This document shows positions 52,988-62,279 of a stretch of 64,000 bases of DNA, one piece after another. Both the position numbers and the translations under genes were made by a program. The notes under the pieces are model-generated. The model ran no database searches, had not been told where the DNA came from, and saw nothing but the letters and a program-made list of their open reading frames with translations. This stretch comes from Ichthyophis bannanicus (lineage: Eukaryota; Chordata; Amphibia; Gymnophiona; Ichthyophiidae). The stretch is taken from positions 1,669,912,800 through 1,669,976,799 of the forward strand of contig CM066031.1 of the NCBI GenBank assembly GCA_033557465.1. Direction: 5' to 3'. How positions within the stretch are numbered: position 1 is the stretch's first letter; each line of letters opens with the position of its first letter.

Positions 52988-55312
52988 CTATACCTCAAAG
53001 AGGTTACGGAGGACTGCCTGTCCGAAAGCACTGTCCCTGCGGGACTCCCTCTCCAGGCAGTAATGGGCTGCAAAAGTCTGGCTTGAAGACCAAGTAGCGG
53101 CCCGGCAGATGTCTGCCAATGGAACAGAGCGGAGGTAAGCCACTGACGTAGCCTTCGACCGAACACGATGAGCCGTGACTCGACCTTCCAACGCGAGGCC
53201 GGCAGCCTCGTAAGCCCAAGCGATACAGTCAGCAATTCAGAAGGACAGAGTATGCTTGGAGACAGGGAGCCCCAATTTGTTGGGGTCATAAGACACGAAG
53301 AGCTGAACAGCCCTTCTGTGCTCCCGCGTACGGTCAAGATAGAAGGTCAACGCCCTTCTACAGTCCAGGGTATGGAGGACCATTTCAGCTCGGCTGGAGT
53401 GTGGCCTGGGAAAGTAGGTCGGAAGTACCACCTCCTGGTTGATGTGAAAAGGAGAAACCACTTTGGGAAGAAACTTAGGGTGAGTTCGTAGGACTACCCG
53501 GTTCTTGTAGAACCTAGTGTAAGGAGGATCAGATACTAGGGCCTGCAGCTCACTAACGCGTCTAGCAGAAGTGAGGGCCACCAAGAACAAGGTTTTCCAG
53601 GAAAGAAAACGAAGAGGACAGGTAGCCATAGGCTCAAAAGGCGGACAGGTAATCCGCTGTAAAACCACATTGAGATCCCAGTTCGGGGCTGGCGGGCGCA
53701 AAGGTGGTTTAAGGAGAAGGAGGCCTCTGAGAAAACGAGCCAACAGAGGGTGGCTGGAAAGAGGTCTACCATCCACCGGCATGTGATGTGCAGAAAGAGC
53801 ACTGAGGTGGACCTTGACCGAGTTGGACTTAAGTCCAAGATTGGAAAGAGAAAGCAAGTACTGCAAGACCACTGATGCTGAACAGGAGAAGGGGTCTTGA
53901 GACTGCTGAGTACACCAGACGGAGAACCGACGCCACTTAAGAGCGTAGGACTTCCGGGTGGAAGGCCTCCTGGAGGCCAAGACGACCTCTTCCACAACTG
54001 GAGGTAGCTGGAGAGGAGCAAGGACTACCCTTTCAGCAGCCAGGCCATCAGATGAAGGGACCGGAGGTTGGGGTGCAGGACCGTCCCCTGATCCTGCGAG
54101 AGGAGGTCGGGCTGAAACCCCAGAGGAAGAGGGGTGTCCACCGCCAGCTGCATCAGAAGCGGGAACCAAGGTTGTCTCGGCCACCGGGGAGCCACTAGGA
54201 TCATCGATGCCTTGTCTCTGAGAACTTTGAAGAGCGTCCGAGACACCAGAGGCATGGATGGAAAGGCATACAAGAGGCCTGTGGACCATGGAATCAGAAA
54301 AGCATCCGCCGCTACCCGGAGAGGATGCGGCTGTCGAGAGCAGAAGCTGGGAAGCTGCCGGTTCAGAGGCTTGGCGAACAGATCCATGGTGGGGAGGCCC
54401 CACCGGAGAAAGATCCGCTGAACCACAAGCGGATCCAATCTCCACTCGTGCGGTTGAAGGATCCTGCTCAGTTTGTCTGCCAGGTAGTTTTCTTGACCTG
54501 GGAGATAGACAGCTTTGAGGACGATGTTGCGATGGACGGCCCAAGAGCAGAGCTTCTGTGCTTCCTGACAGAGAAGGAAGGAGCCGGTTCCGCCTTGTTT
54601 GTTCACGTAGAACATGGCAACCTGATTGTCTGTCTGGACAAGTACTGACTGGTGAGAAATCAGGTGAGAGAAGGCTTTGAGCGCTAGGCGGATGGCTCTG
54701 AGCTCCAGGAAGTTTATCTGCTGAGCGGACTCCCAAGGAGTCCAGAGACCCTGAGTACAAGTCCCTTGGCAATGTGCTCCCCAACCCTGGAGAGAAGCAT
54801 CGGTCGTCAGGACCTGAGAATGTGTAGGGGGCTGAAAAGTCACCCGTAGCACTAGGTTTGGCAGATGAAGCCACCATCGTAGAGATGAGACCAGCTGGTC
54901 GAAGATCTGTATGGAGTCCGCTAGGCTCCCCGTGGCCTGATGCCATTGAGTGCAAAGGCACCACTGAGCAGGACGCATGTTCAGGCGGGCATTGGGGGTT
55001 ACATGGACCGTGGAAGCCATATGGCCGAGCAGTCTCAGAAAGTGCCTGGCGAAGACCAGGGAATTGCTGAGAAAGCGGCTGGCGAGATCCATGAGCCGTT
55101 TGGCCCTGTCCAGAGGGAGGAAGGCCCGCGCCTGAAGCGTGTCCAATCTGGCGCCTATGAACTCGAGATTTTGAGAGGGGAGCAAAGTGGACTTTGCGAA
55201 GTTTATGACAAAACCCAAGTGCTGGAGCAGAGTCACAGTGCGATGAGTAGCCCGATGGCTTCTTGGGCAGACTGGGCTCTGATGAGCCAGTCGTCCAGGT
55301 ATGGGAACCCAA
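52988..55312 (-). pseudogene. DIRS-B3 tyrosine recombinase with one nonsense codon
   Basis: The frame is open for 691 residues from 55312 to 53237. The first 410 or so overlap RT-RH-MT in another phase (Ser/Pro/His/Arg-rich). YR begins TRKSYALKWRRFSVWCTQQS. The catalytic Arg is in TSARRVSELQALV. At 53237 a TGA stands where B1 and the A group have Trp (LSFW...). Beyond it, in the same phase, come TAHRVRSKATS (H-x-x-R) and ATWSSSQTFAAHYCLERES, ending RNLFEV. A single base change therefore inactivates an otherwise whole gene. Confidence 0.8.
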
Positions 55313-55596
55313 AAAGACCTTGAAGTCTCAGATAGGCCGCCACCACTGCTAGGCATTTGGTGAACACCCTGGGGGGAGGAGGATAGGCCAAAGGGCAGTA
55401 CTCTGTACTGGTAATGGTTTCCTCCCACAACAAACCTGAGATATTGTCTGTGGTCTGGATGAATAAGGATATGAGTATACGCATCCTTTAGATCTAAGGA
55501 GCATAGCCAGTCTCCCTGCTGGAGGTAGGGCAGCAGGATTCCAAGGGTAAGCATTTTGAACTTTTCCTTTGCAAGGAACTTGTTGAGGTTTCGCAA
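54025..55596 (-). pseudogene. DIRS-B3 RT, RNase H and Dam-like MT
   Basis: The frame starts MRNLNKFLAKEKFKMLTLGI and DLKDAYTHILIHPDHRQYLR. Two slips (near 55378 and 55250) put the YLDD segment (APRVFTKCL region, GFPYLDDWLI) in another frame, after which the original frame returns. A third slip near 55626 cuts off the N-terminus. RH is complete: LTTDASLQGWGAHCQG, QINFLELRAIRLAL, VLVQTDNQVAMFYVN, NYLADKLSRIL. The MT-like region reads MDLFAKPLNRQLPSF, DAFLIPWSTGLLYAFP, VAPRWPRQPWFPLL. Confidence 0.75.
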
Positions 55597-55937
55597 GTCT
55601 AGGATGGGTCTGAGGCCTCCTGTTCTTTTTTGGAATCAGGAAGTACCTGGAGTAAAACCCTTGACCCTTCAGGTGGTGGGGCACCGGTTCCACGGCTTGT
55701 TCCTGAACGAGACTTGCTAACTCCTGAAGGAGTAAGTCCCTGTGCAGAGGGAGTCTGGAAGGCTCCCCTGGAAAGTAGGAGGGAGGTACCTGGTGAAAAT
55801 GAAGAAGATAGCCCTTTTGAACTATGTGAAGCACCCAGGTATCTGTGGTGATGTTGGACCACCTGTGGGCAAAGTGGACCAGCCGGCCTCCTGTGCTGAG
55901 AGAAACCAGCTGAGGGGGAGAGGCAATGCTGAGGAAG

Positions 55938-57848
55938 TCAAAAACCCCCACCCTGCTGAGCAGGGGCCGGTGGTGCAGGCTTGGGGGCTTGCTGCCTACG
56001 GGACCCATTACCCCGTCCCTTGGCCTGCTTTCCCTGTGGGGGAGCCGCTGAGGCCTGATAGTGAGAGTAGTATTTATAGGCAGCACCTTTCCTCGGGTAA
56101 AAGGGCTTTTTCCCCGAGGCCTTCTGCTTTTGAGAAGGGGCAGAGGTCTTCCTCGAGAGACGAGTCCTGGTGAGAGTCTCCGTCTCGATTTGTGCAGCCT
56201 TCTCATCCATGGGCTTGCCAAAGAGGTTATCACCTCGGCAGGGGACATTGACCAACTTGTCCTGTACCCAAGGCTCGAGGTCGGACGTCTGAAGCCAAGC
56301 CTGGCGGCGTCCACCGATGCCAGCCGCAGCTACTCGAGCCGACGCCTCAAAACCATCATAGGCTGCTCGAGAGATGAACTTGGAGCACTCTCGAATACCA
56401 GTAGACAAGGACTGGAACCTCTGCAAAGGTTCGTCGGAGAGACCAGCAGAGAACCCGGCTAGTTCCTTAGCCAGGTCCCGGAGATACATGCCCATGTAGA
56501 GCTGGTATGTCTGGACTCGACAAGCAAGCATAGAGCCCTGGAAGCACTTCCTACCGAGGGCATCCAGGCTTCGGGCTTCCCTACCAGGGGGCACCGAGGA
56601 GTGCATTTTTTGACTCTTTAGTCTATGCATGGCCGATTCCACCACCATGCAATGGTGCGGTAGTTGTGCCTTTTGGAAGCCAGGGCTCTTGCGGACTCGA
56701 TAAATGGAATCGACCCGCTTGCTTAACACCGGCGACGACGCCGGGCTCTCCCACATGCGGAAGAGAAGTCGTTCCAGCATTGGAGGAACCGGTACAATAA
56801 AGGCCTCCTTTGGGGGAGAGTCATATTGGAGGGCATCGAGTTCTTCGACTCGAGGCTCCTCCTCGGGATCCGCAGGGATGGCCAAGGCCTTTGCCATATC
56901 CCTCACGAAGTCCGAGAACCGGGTATCTTCCAGGGGGGACCGTCTCCGAGGTTCGGACTCAGGGGAGTCCGAAGGGACACACAGAGTCCGAAAGGAACCA
57001 GGTGACTCTTCGTCCTCAGATTCCCAGGCCGACTCCTCGGAGGAAGAGTCGATCAGCTCCGGTCGGGCGGGCACTGATGCCATCCGCCCCGACGCCAAGG
57101 GAGACGGCATTGACGACCTCGGTCCCGAACGGGAGGCCGATGGAGACCTCGACCGAGGATCGACTCGAGCCCTCATGGACTCGAGGATCGGCTCGGTCTC
57201 CGGGGTCGGTTTGGAGGTCGACGTCCCGGCGGTCAGGGCAGAAGCACCGGCGAGCCCAGCGATCAATGCCCGCTGCTGGTCCAAGAAGGCAGACAGACTG
57301 CACTCCAAGGCCGTCAACCTGAGTCCGAGCTCAGCAGACCCAGCAGCCCCCGACTCGGGCCCCGACGCCGTCGGGCCCTTCGGAGGCGAGTCAACGAGGA
57401 CAACAGTACTTACGTGAGCGGGCAAGTCCACCTCGAGTTGAGGATGTTTTGACGGCCTCTCCGTCTCCGAGGACCCGGGACGGGAATCGAGGCTATGCGA
57501 CCTGGCCCTCGAGGAACCAGGAGCGTCTACCGATCCCGCCCTCGCGGGTTTCTTCTTCCAATGATGTTCCCGGGTAGGAGACCCCCTTTCAGAGGAACTC
57601 TGACGATGCTCAGGACCAGAGTCCCGAGACGTCGAAGCCTCTGACGAGGTCCGAGCCCGGCCGGAGTCAGAGAAGATACGCTCCCGCTGGTGCTGCCGAC
57701 TCAACGCTTTTGAGGACATTTTGCCGCATGGCCCACAGATCATGGGGTCATGATCTGGGCCGAGGCAGCGGAGGCAGAAGTCATGAGTGTCTGTAAGAGA
57801 CATAAGTTTCTTACAGAGGTCACACTTTTTAAAGCCACTGGCAGCCAT
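55938..57848 (-). CDS. DIRS-B3 Gag, complete open frame (636 aa)
   Basis: The start MAASGFKKCDLCKKL is shared with B2. The array C-X2-C-X12-C-X2-C-X4-H-X4-C-X2-C covers residues 9-40. Residues 60-170 are Ser/Arg/Pro-rich, followed by a likely helix (LTALECSLSAFLDQQRALI). The conserved C-terminal half has FSDFVRDMAKALAIPADPEE, LACRVQTYQLYMGMYLRDLA and GRRQAWLQTSDLEPWVQDKL. The tail is Lys-rich and ends QQGGGF. This is the only uninterrupted full Gag in the window. The pol frame overlaps its 3' end. Confidence 0.85.
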   Translation of the reverse strand: MAASGFKKCDLCKKLMSLTDTHDFCLRCLGPDHDPMICGPCGKMSSKALSRQHQRERIFSDSGRARTSSEASTSRDSGPEHRQSSSERGSPTREHHWKKKPARAGSVDAPGSSRARSHSLDSRPGSSETERPSKHPQLEVDLPAHVSTVVLVDSPPKGPTASGPESGAAGSAELGLRLTALECSLSAFLDQQRALIAGLAGASALTAGTSTSKPTPETEPILESMRARVDPRSRSPSASRSGPRSSMPSPLASGRMASVPARPELIDSSSEESAWESEDEESPGSFRTLCVPSDSPESEPRRRSPLEDTRFSDFVRDMAKALAIPADPEEEPRVEELDALQYDSPPKEAFIVPVPPMLERLLFRMWESPASSPVLSKRVDSIYRVRKSPGFQKAQLPHHCMVVESAMHRLKSQKMHSSVPPGREARSLDALGRKCFQGSMLACRVQTYQLYMGMYLRDLAKELAGFSAGLSDEPLQRFQSLSTGIRECSKFISRAAYDGFEASARVAAAGIGGRRQAWLQTSDLEPWVQDKLVNVPCRGDNLFGKPMDEKAAQIETETLTRTRLSRKTSAPSQKQKASGKKPFYPRKGAAYKYYSHYQASAAPPQGKQAKGRGNGSRRQQAPKPAPPAPAQQGGGF

Positions 57849-58079
57849 GGGGGGAAAAAGGGCCCCTGCGAGGTCGAATGACCGGGCTGCCAGGGAAAAA
57901 GGAAAAAAGCGCGAAATCTGTCACAAAGGACAAAAACCGAAAAATAAAGGACGGACTCGCAACCGGCGTCGCGAGTCCGGGCGGGAAAAGAACCGGTGTC
58001 GAACCGAAGAAAAAAGAGAAAAATAGAGAAAAATCAACTTTTCTGTGGGGATTCACAGGCAACGTCTGTAGGGCTCCGT

Positions 58080-58252
58080 GGAAAAAAGAAGACTGAGCAA
58101 GATGGCACCCTTGGGCGGGAAGGGGACCGCGCATGCGCGCTGCAATTCCCAAAGGCTTTCTTTGAAAGCTGGGGAAATTGCTCCGCGAGGGCTCCGTCGG
58201 CGCCGACGTCACCCATATGCGAGGACTGACTTCCTGCTTGGTCCTGGAGAAA
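58080..58252 (-). repeat. DIRS-B3 5' inverted terminal repeat, probable promoter region
   Basis: It carries CGCGCATGCGCG at 58128-58139 and the CGTCGGCGCCGACG palindrome at 58196-58209. As the 5' end of the element it should hold the start site for element RNA. The first motif matches the vertebrate NRF1 consensus, but binding is not shown. Confidence 0.7.
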
Positions 58253-58451
58253 GTAGAAGACCCCTCATGAAGCATGCTACAAGCGGCTGAGAAGAGATGG
58301 GCTGACCTAAGGGTATATGAGAAGGTGAAATTGCACTTAGGTGTACTCTTACTGAATTGGTTTTGAATCCAGAGGAAGAGAGGTAGAGAAGACATTCAAG
58401 TAATACATCCACCGGAGCTGAGAAAGGATTAAGATCCCTCTCAGAATACCA
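58253..58451 (-). pseudogene. DIRS-A5 tyrosine recombinase, N-terminal part
   Basis: The minus strand reads MDVLLECLLYLSSSGFKTNS, VRVHLSAISPSHIPLGQPIS, SQPLVACFMRGLLL, then the B3 boundary. Joined across B3, the sequence fits DIRS-A4 (33448-33650) with equal length. The other end stops at 58451, where DIRS-E2 begins. Confidence 0.8.
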
Positions 58452-58897
58452 GTTTCTTAAGGAACTCCAGGCTAGTCCTGAACCTTTGGGGTCTTGCTCC
58501 TCCTCCAGCAGCTTGGAGACTGAGAAACGTCACTCTTTTTGAAGACACTGGTATAAGAACCCAGGATCCGCCTCCTGACTTCAGTAACCTATTGACAAAT
58601 CAAACTCACCGGAGCAACAATTAAGTAGTAACTCTACTAACAATTTCCACATAATGGATAAAAGTACTAAATGGGTCGAACACTATGTAAAATTATTTGT
58701 GTTCCCCCTCACTATCACTTAACGTTTGTAACATGCTGAGATCCCCATTTTTGGACATGAAAGTTATACAGTGCCTCTACAAATGCCCCTAAGAAGACTC
58801 CCTCCCCTTATGGACCATACCAGGTACCGCCCCTCGGGCCGCTTACCTGTTACACATCAGTTGCTTCAGGCCCTAGTACAGGTAAAGATTCGGGAGG

Positions 58898-58995
58898 GAT
58901 ACAGGACTAGCCTGGAGTTCCTTAAGGAACAACAATTAGCAGGTAGGTCTAATTTCACCTTCCTTAGCATCCCTCCAGGCTAGTCCTGAACCTTT
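58898..58995 (+). repeat. DIRS-E2 internal complementary region
   Basis: ACTAGCCTGGAGTTCCTTAA (the inverse of the 3' end) is fused near 58930 to AACAATTAGCAGGTAGGTC, the presumed 5' end of the element. The 5' end itself is not in the window, so the second half is inferred from the same sequence in E1 (42451). Confidence 0.7.
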
Positions 58996-59022
58996 GGGGA
59001 TGTAACAGAGCAGTGCAAAGAG

Positions 59023-60073
59023 TCAACGGGAGGGACCTGCTAGACCAGCCTGAAGCACTGCCGATCCAAAACAGGCATCCCTCTCTGCCTGCAAATCCAG
59101 ACGGTAATGCCTGATAAAGGAATGCAAGGACGACCAAGTAGCCGCCTTACAAATTTCCACCGCCGGAACCAAACTACACTCCACCCAGGATGTAGCTTGC
59201 GCCCTAGTTGAATGAGCTCGTAAAACTTCCGGAACTATCTTACCTTTCAAGATATATGCGGGTGCAATTGCTTCTTTAAGCCATCTGGCAATGGAAGCCT
59301 TCGACGCTGCCTGCCCTTTCTTCGGACCTCCAAACACCACAAATAATCTTATTTATTTATTTAGCTGCATTTATATCCTGCTTTTCACCGGGTCAAAGCG
59401 GTTGGGGGGTACATTTAACACGAGGGGATATGAGACACATACACTAATACTTACAGGGAACATGGGCAATGGAGGGTTAAGTGGCTTGCCCAAGACCACA
59501 AGGAGCACCTGTGGGACTAGAAACCCCAGTCCTTCCGGCCCAAGGTTGCTGTCCTCTAGTGGGATTTGAACCACCGACCTTCCGGCCTGTAGTACCTTGC
59601 CCCAACCACTAGGCCACTCCTCCCACATCTGAACTACGGAACGAAGCCATAGACTTCAAATACCGCTTCAGAGCTCTCCGAACATCCAATCTATGTAACT
59701 GCTTCGGAGCGGTAGCCTCCCCGCCTTCCACCAATACCGGCAGTGACACTACCTGATTTACATGAAACGGCGATACCACCTTGGGCAAAAATGATGGCAC
59801 CATCCTCACCACCACCTTTGAATCACTAAAAACCAGAAAAGGTTCTCTACAGGACAACGCTTGTAACTCAGAAATTCTCCTGGCGGACGAAATAGCCACC
59901 AGAAACACCACTTTTAAGGTAAGATCCTTCAACAAAGCTCTCGCCAAAGGCTCAAAAGGCGCTCGCTCCAAAGCTTCCAGAACTAAATGTAAGTCCCACG
60001 ATGGAAACACTTGCCTATACGAAGGATGCAATAGTACAAACGCCCTCAAGAACCGTTTAACATCTGGATGTCC
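59023..60073 (-). pseudogene. DIRS-E2 tyrosine recombinase, catalytic part (split by a SINE)
   Basis: The upstream segment (59628-60073) reads LDLTLKVVFLVAISSARRIS-type sequence with the catalytic Arg, then FLPKVVSPFHVNQVVSLPVL and HRLDVRRALKRYL. The SINE (59341-59627) follows. Downstream, FGGPKKGQAASKASIARWLK, RAHSTRAQATS (H-x-x-R) and ATWSSLHSFIRHYRLD (Tyr) complete the active site, ending LQAGLAGPSR. Catalytic residues are all kept, so the gene was functional before the insertions. Confidence 0.75.
59341..59627 (-). mobile_element. tRNA-derived CORE-type SINE (MIR-like)
   Basis: On the minus strand the head is tRNA-like, with A box TGGCCTAGTGGTTGG (59602-59616) and B box GGTTCAAATCC (59562-59572), a pol III promoter. 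The middle reads CTTGGGCAAGCCACTTAACC, the core shared by MIR/CORE SINEs. The tail has AACCGCTTTGACCC, GGATATAAATGCAG and AAATAAATAAAT, like the 3' ends of the L2-type LINEs here, whose RT would copy it. Confidence 0.8.
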
Positions 60074-61079
60074 CCCTAGAGCAGGGGTCTCAAACTCAAA
60101 TTGCTTTGAGGGCCAAATGAGGACTTGTAAAGTAACCCGGGGGCCGCACAAGACGCAGGCCTAATTTGCATAAGGGACCTCATTTGCATAAATATTTGCA
60201 TAATGTTACCATAAACTAACTTTTAGTAAACATGCCTCTTAATGAGCGTATGGATAAAGAAAGACTAAAAGATTTCTACATTACTATAATCCAGTGCCAA
60301 CCGCCAGGCACATTAGGAACTACTACAAACACTACCCATTTAGAACCCATAGCAAACCCACCGTATCGTAACAGCACTACCAGGACTCACAAAGCACCAT
60401 ACCCTAACTATCAAAAGGCAACACTGCAAATATTAAACCAATACATTTCAGAGAATAACAATACATGACCTACTGGGGAAAGAGAACAAGTGGCAATGTC
60501 AAATAGGAATTACATAAACAGAATACCTCAGCTCAGTTACACATGCAGAACATACACCATCACCAAACAAGGAATCAAAATTTAGAAACAGGAAGACAAT
60601 AATTAAACTGGGAACCCCAAAAGCCAAACTTGGAATGTACAACAACACTGTAGAAATAAAACTATAAATTAATTTCCTCTTGTATTAAATAAAGCACAGA
60701 CGTTAATGATGCACATTTCCCAGAGCTGACATATTCCAGTTAATTCAAAATAAAGAGATATTTTTCTACCTTTTGTGCATTTTTTTTTTCAGTTGCAATT
60801 GTGCCAGCCACTTTCTTCTGGTTTCTTGGTGTCTTCTGCTAACTCTCCATGGTCTGCTGTCCATTTGTACTTTCTTCTCTCTTCTAGTTTTTTTTCCTTT
60901 CTCTCTCTGCATCTGCTTTAACATACTAATCTTTTTCCTTTTGCTCTTTCCTCATTCCTATTTCATCCACTCAAATTTTACCCCTCCATTCTCAATCCAC
61001 ACTTACTCACCCAGTACCTGGCCAATTGTAGATTTTTCTTCCCTCCCACACAAAATATTTTTTCCCCTCTCCATTTTAC

Positions 61080-61855
61080 TCTCCCAGCCCTATCCCATTC
61101 TAATCCTCCCCCAACATCAGCTCCCTTGTAGTTTCAGCCCCACCCAGCATCTGCTCCCTTCTAGTCCCCGCATCATCAGCCCATTCCAGTCCTATTCTAG
61201 CCCCACCATCAGCCCATTTCCTGTCCTTGCTCCCCCCAACTAAGCCCATTTCCAGTCCTAGCTCCCTCCCCTCACAGCCCATTTCCTTTCTAAGCCCCCT
61301 CCCCATCAGCCCATTTCCATTCCAAGCCCCCCTCCCCATCAGCCCATTTCCATTCCAAGCCCCCTTCCACTCAGCCCATTTCCATTCCAAAACCCCGTCC
61401 CCATCAGTTATTTGCAGTTCAAGCCCCCCCTTCTACTCAGCCCATTTCCAGTCCTAGCAACCCCCCCAGTCCATTACCAGTTCTAGCCCCCCCATAGCCC
61501 ATTACCAGTCCTAAGCCCCCCAACAGCCCACTTCCAGTCCTAACCCTCCCATCACCCCATTTTCATTCTTAGCCCCCCCATAACCCCATTTTCAGTCTTA
61601 GCCCCCCCCAATCAGACCACCTCCAGTCCTAACCCCATCTGCCCATTTCCAGTCCTCGCCCCCCCATAGCCCATTACCATTCCTAAGCCCCCCAACAGCC
61701 CACTTCCAGTCCTAACCCTCCCATCACCCCATTTTCATTCTTAGCCCCCCCCCATAACCCCATTTTTAGTCTTAGCCCCCCCCCAATCAGACCACCTCCA
61801 GTCCTAACCCCATCTGCCCATTTCCAGTCCTAACCCCCCCCCCAATCAGGCCAAG
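61080..61855. repeat. C-rich minisatellite inside the hAT element
   Basis: Units built on CCCATTTCCAGTCCTAGCCC recur about every 25-33 bp. A larger repeat also shows: most of 61500-61650 is repeated at about 61665-61840. Open frames here (for example 61100-61390) come from the repeat and are not genes. Confidence 0.8.
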
Positions 61856-61867
61856 TAAATAAACTAA

Positions 61868-62188
61868 AAACAAAACCCTGTCTTCTGCTGCTGCTGCTGC
61901 CGCCGTGGTAGCAGCACAATCAGCTGTTCGCGGTCCCTTCTCCTATGCCCGGAAGAGCCCCGAGTCTGCTCCTTTAGCGGTGAGCTTTTCAAGCCGCGAA
62001 GAGAGTATTTTCCTCTCGCGCGGCTTGACAAGCCGCGCGAGAGGGAAATATTCTCTTTGCATCTTGAAAAGCCCGCCGCTAAAGGAGCAGACTCGGGGCT
62101 CTTCCGGGCTGAGGAGAAGGGACCGCGAACAGCTGATTGTGCTGCTACCACGGCGGCAGCAGCAGCAGCAGAAGACAGGGTTTGTGTT
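61868..62188. repeat. long near-perfect palindrome, arms about 155 bp
   Basis: The centre is A62028, flanked by CTCGCGCGGCTTG and its exact reverse complement. Outer parts also match, for example CTGCTGCTGCTGCCGCCGTG (left) with its inverse at about 62147-62170, and ACCCTGTCTTC with GAAGACAGGGT. Few mismatches are visible in the arms. It can form a hairpin or cruciform. Confidence 0.85.
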
Positions 62189-62279
62189 TTTTTTTTTTCC
62201 TCCGTCGCGGGCCGCACAAAGTTCGGTTGCGGGCCGCATGCGGCCCGCGGGCCGCGTGTTTGAGACCCCGGCCCTAGAG

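Larger units (their letters stand above)
52486..58252 (-). mobile_element. DIRS-B3 retrotransposon, complete (5767 bp)
   Basis: The 3' end begins GCATAGTTACTCACCTG at 52486 and the 5' end is ...GTCCTGGAGAAA at 58252. The ICR at 52751-52849 fuses the same two ends. Flanks join without gain or loss into the DIRS-A5 recombinase gene. Gag is an open 636-residue frame, RT has three frameshifts and YR one nonsense codon. It is the youngest-looking complete copy. Confidence 0.92.
60082..62271. mobile_element. non-autonomous hAT DNA transposon (2190 bp)
   Basis: The terminal inverted repeats are CAGGGGTCTCAAACTC on the left and GTGTTTGAGACCCCGG on the right. Both sides are flanked by the 8-bp duplication CCCTAGAG (60074-60081, 62272-62279), the hAT signature. 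GC-rich subterminal sequence (GGGCCGCATGCGGCCCGCGG) is at the right end. I find no transposase. The inside holds AT-rich DNA, a C-rich minisatellite and a long palindrome. It interrupts the E2 recombinase. Confidence 0.85.

Noticed and set aside
56704..57417. 237-residue plus-strand frame opposite DIRS-B3 gag
   Set aside because: It is antisense to an intact Gag frame and has no motif of its own.
59555..59625. possible tRNA gene (A and B boxes present)
   Set aside because: Sequence continues into a MIR-like core and a LINE-type tail, so the boxes are the head of a SINE.
61100..61457. open frames on both strands in the hAT element
   Set aside because: They are translations of the C-rich minisatellite (repeated WNGNGLMGRG or SPFPFQAP units).
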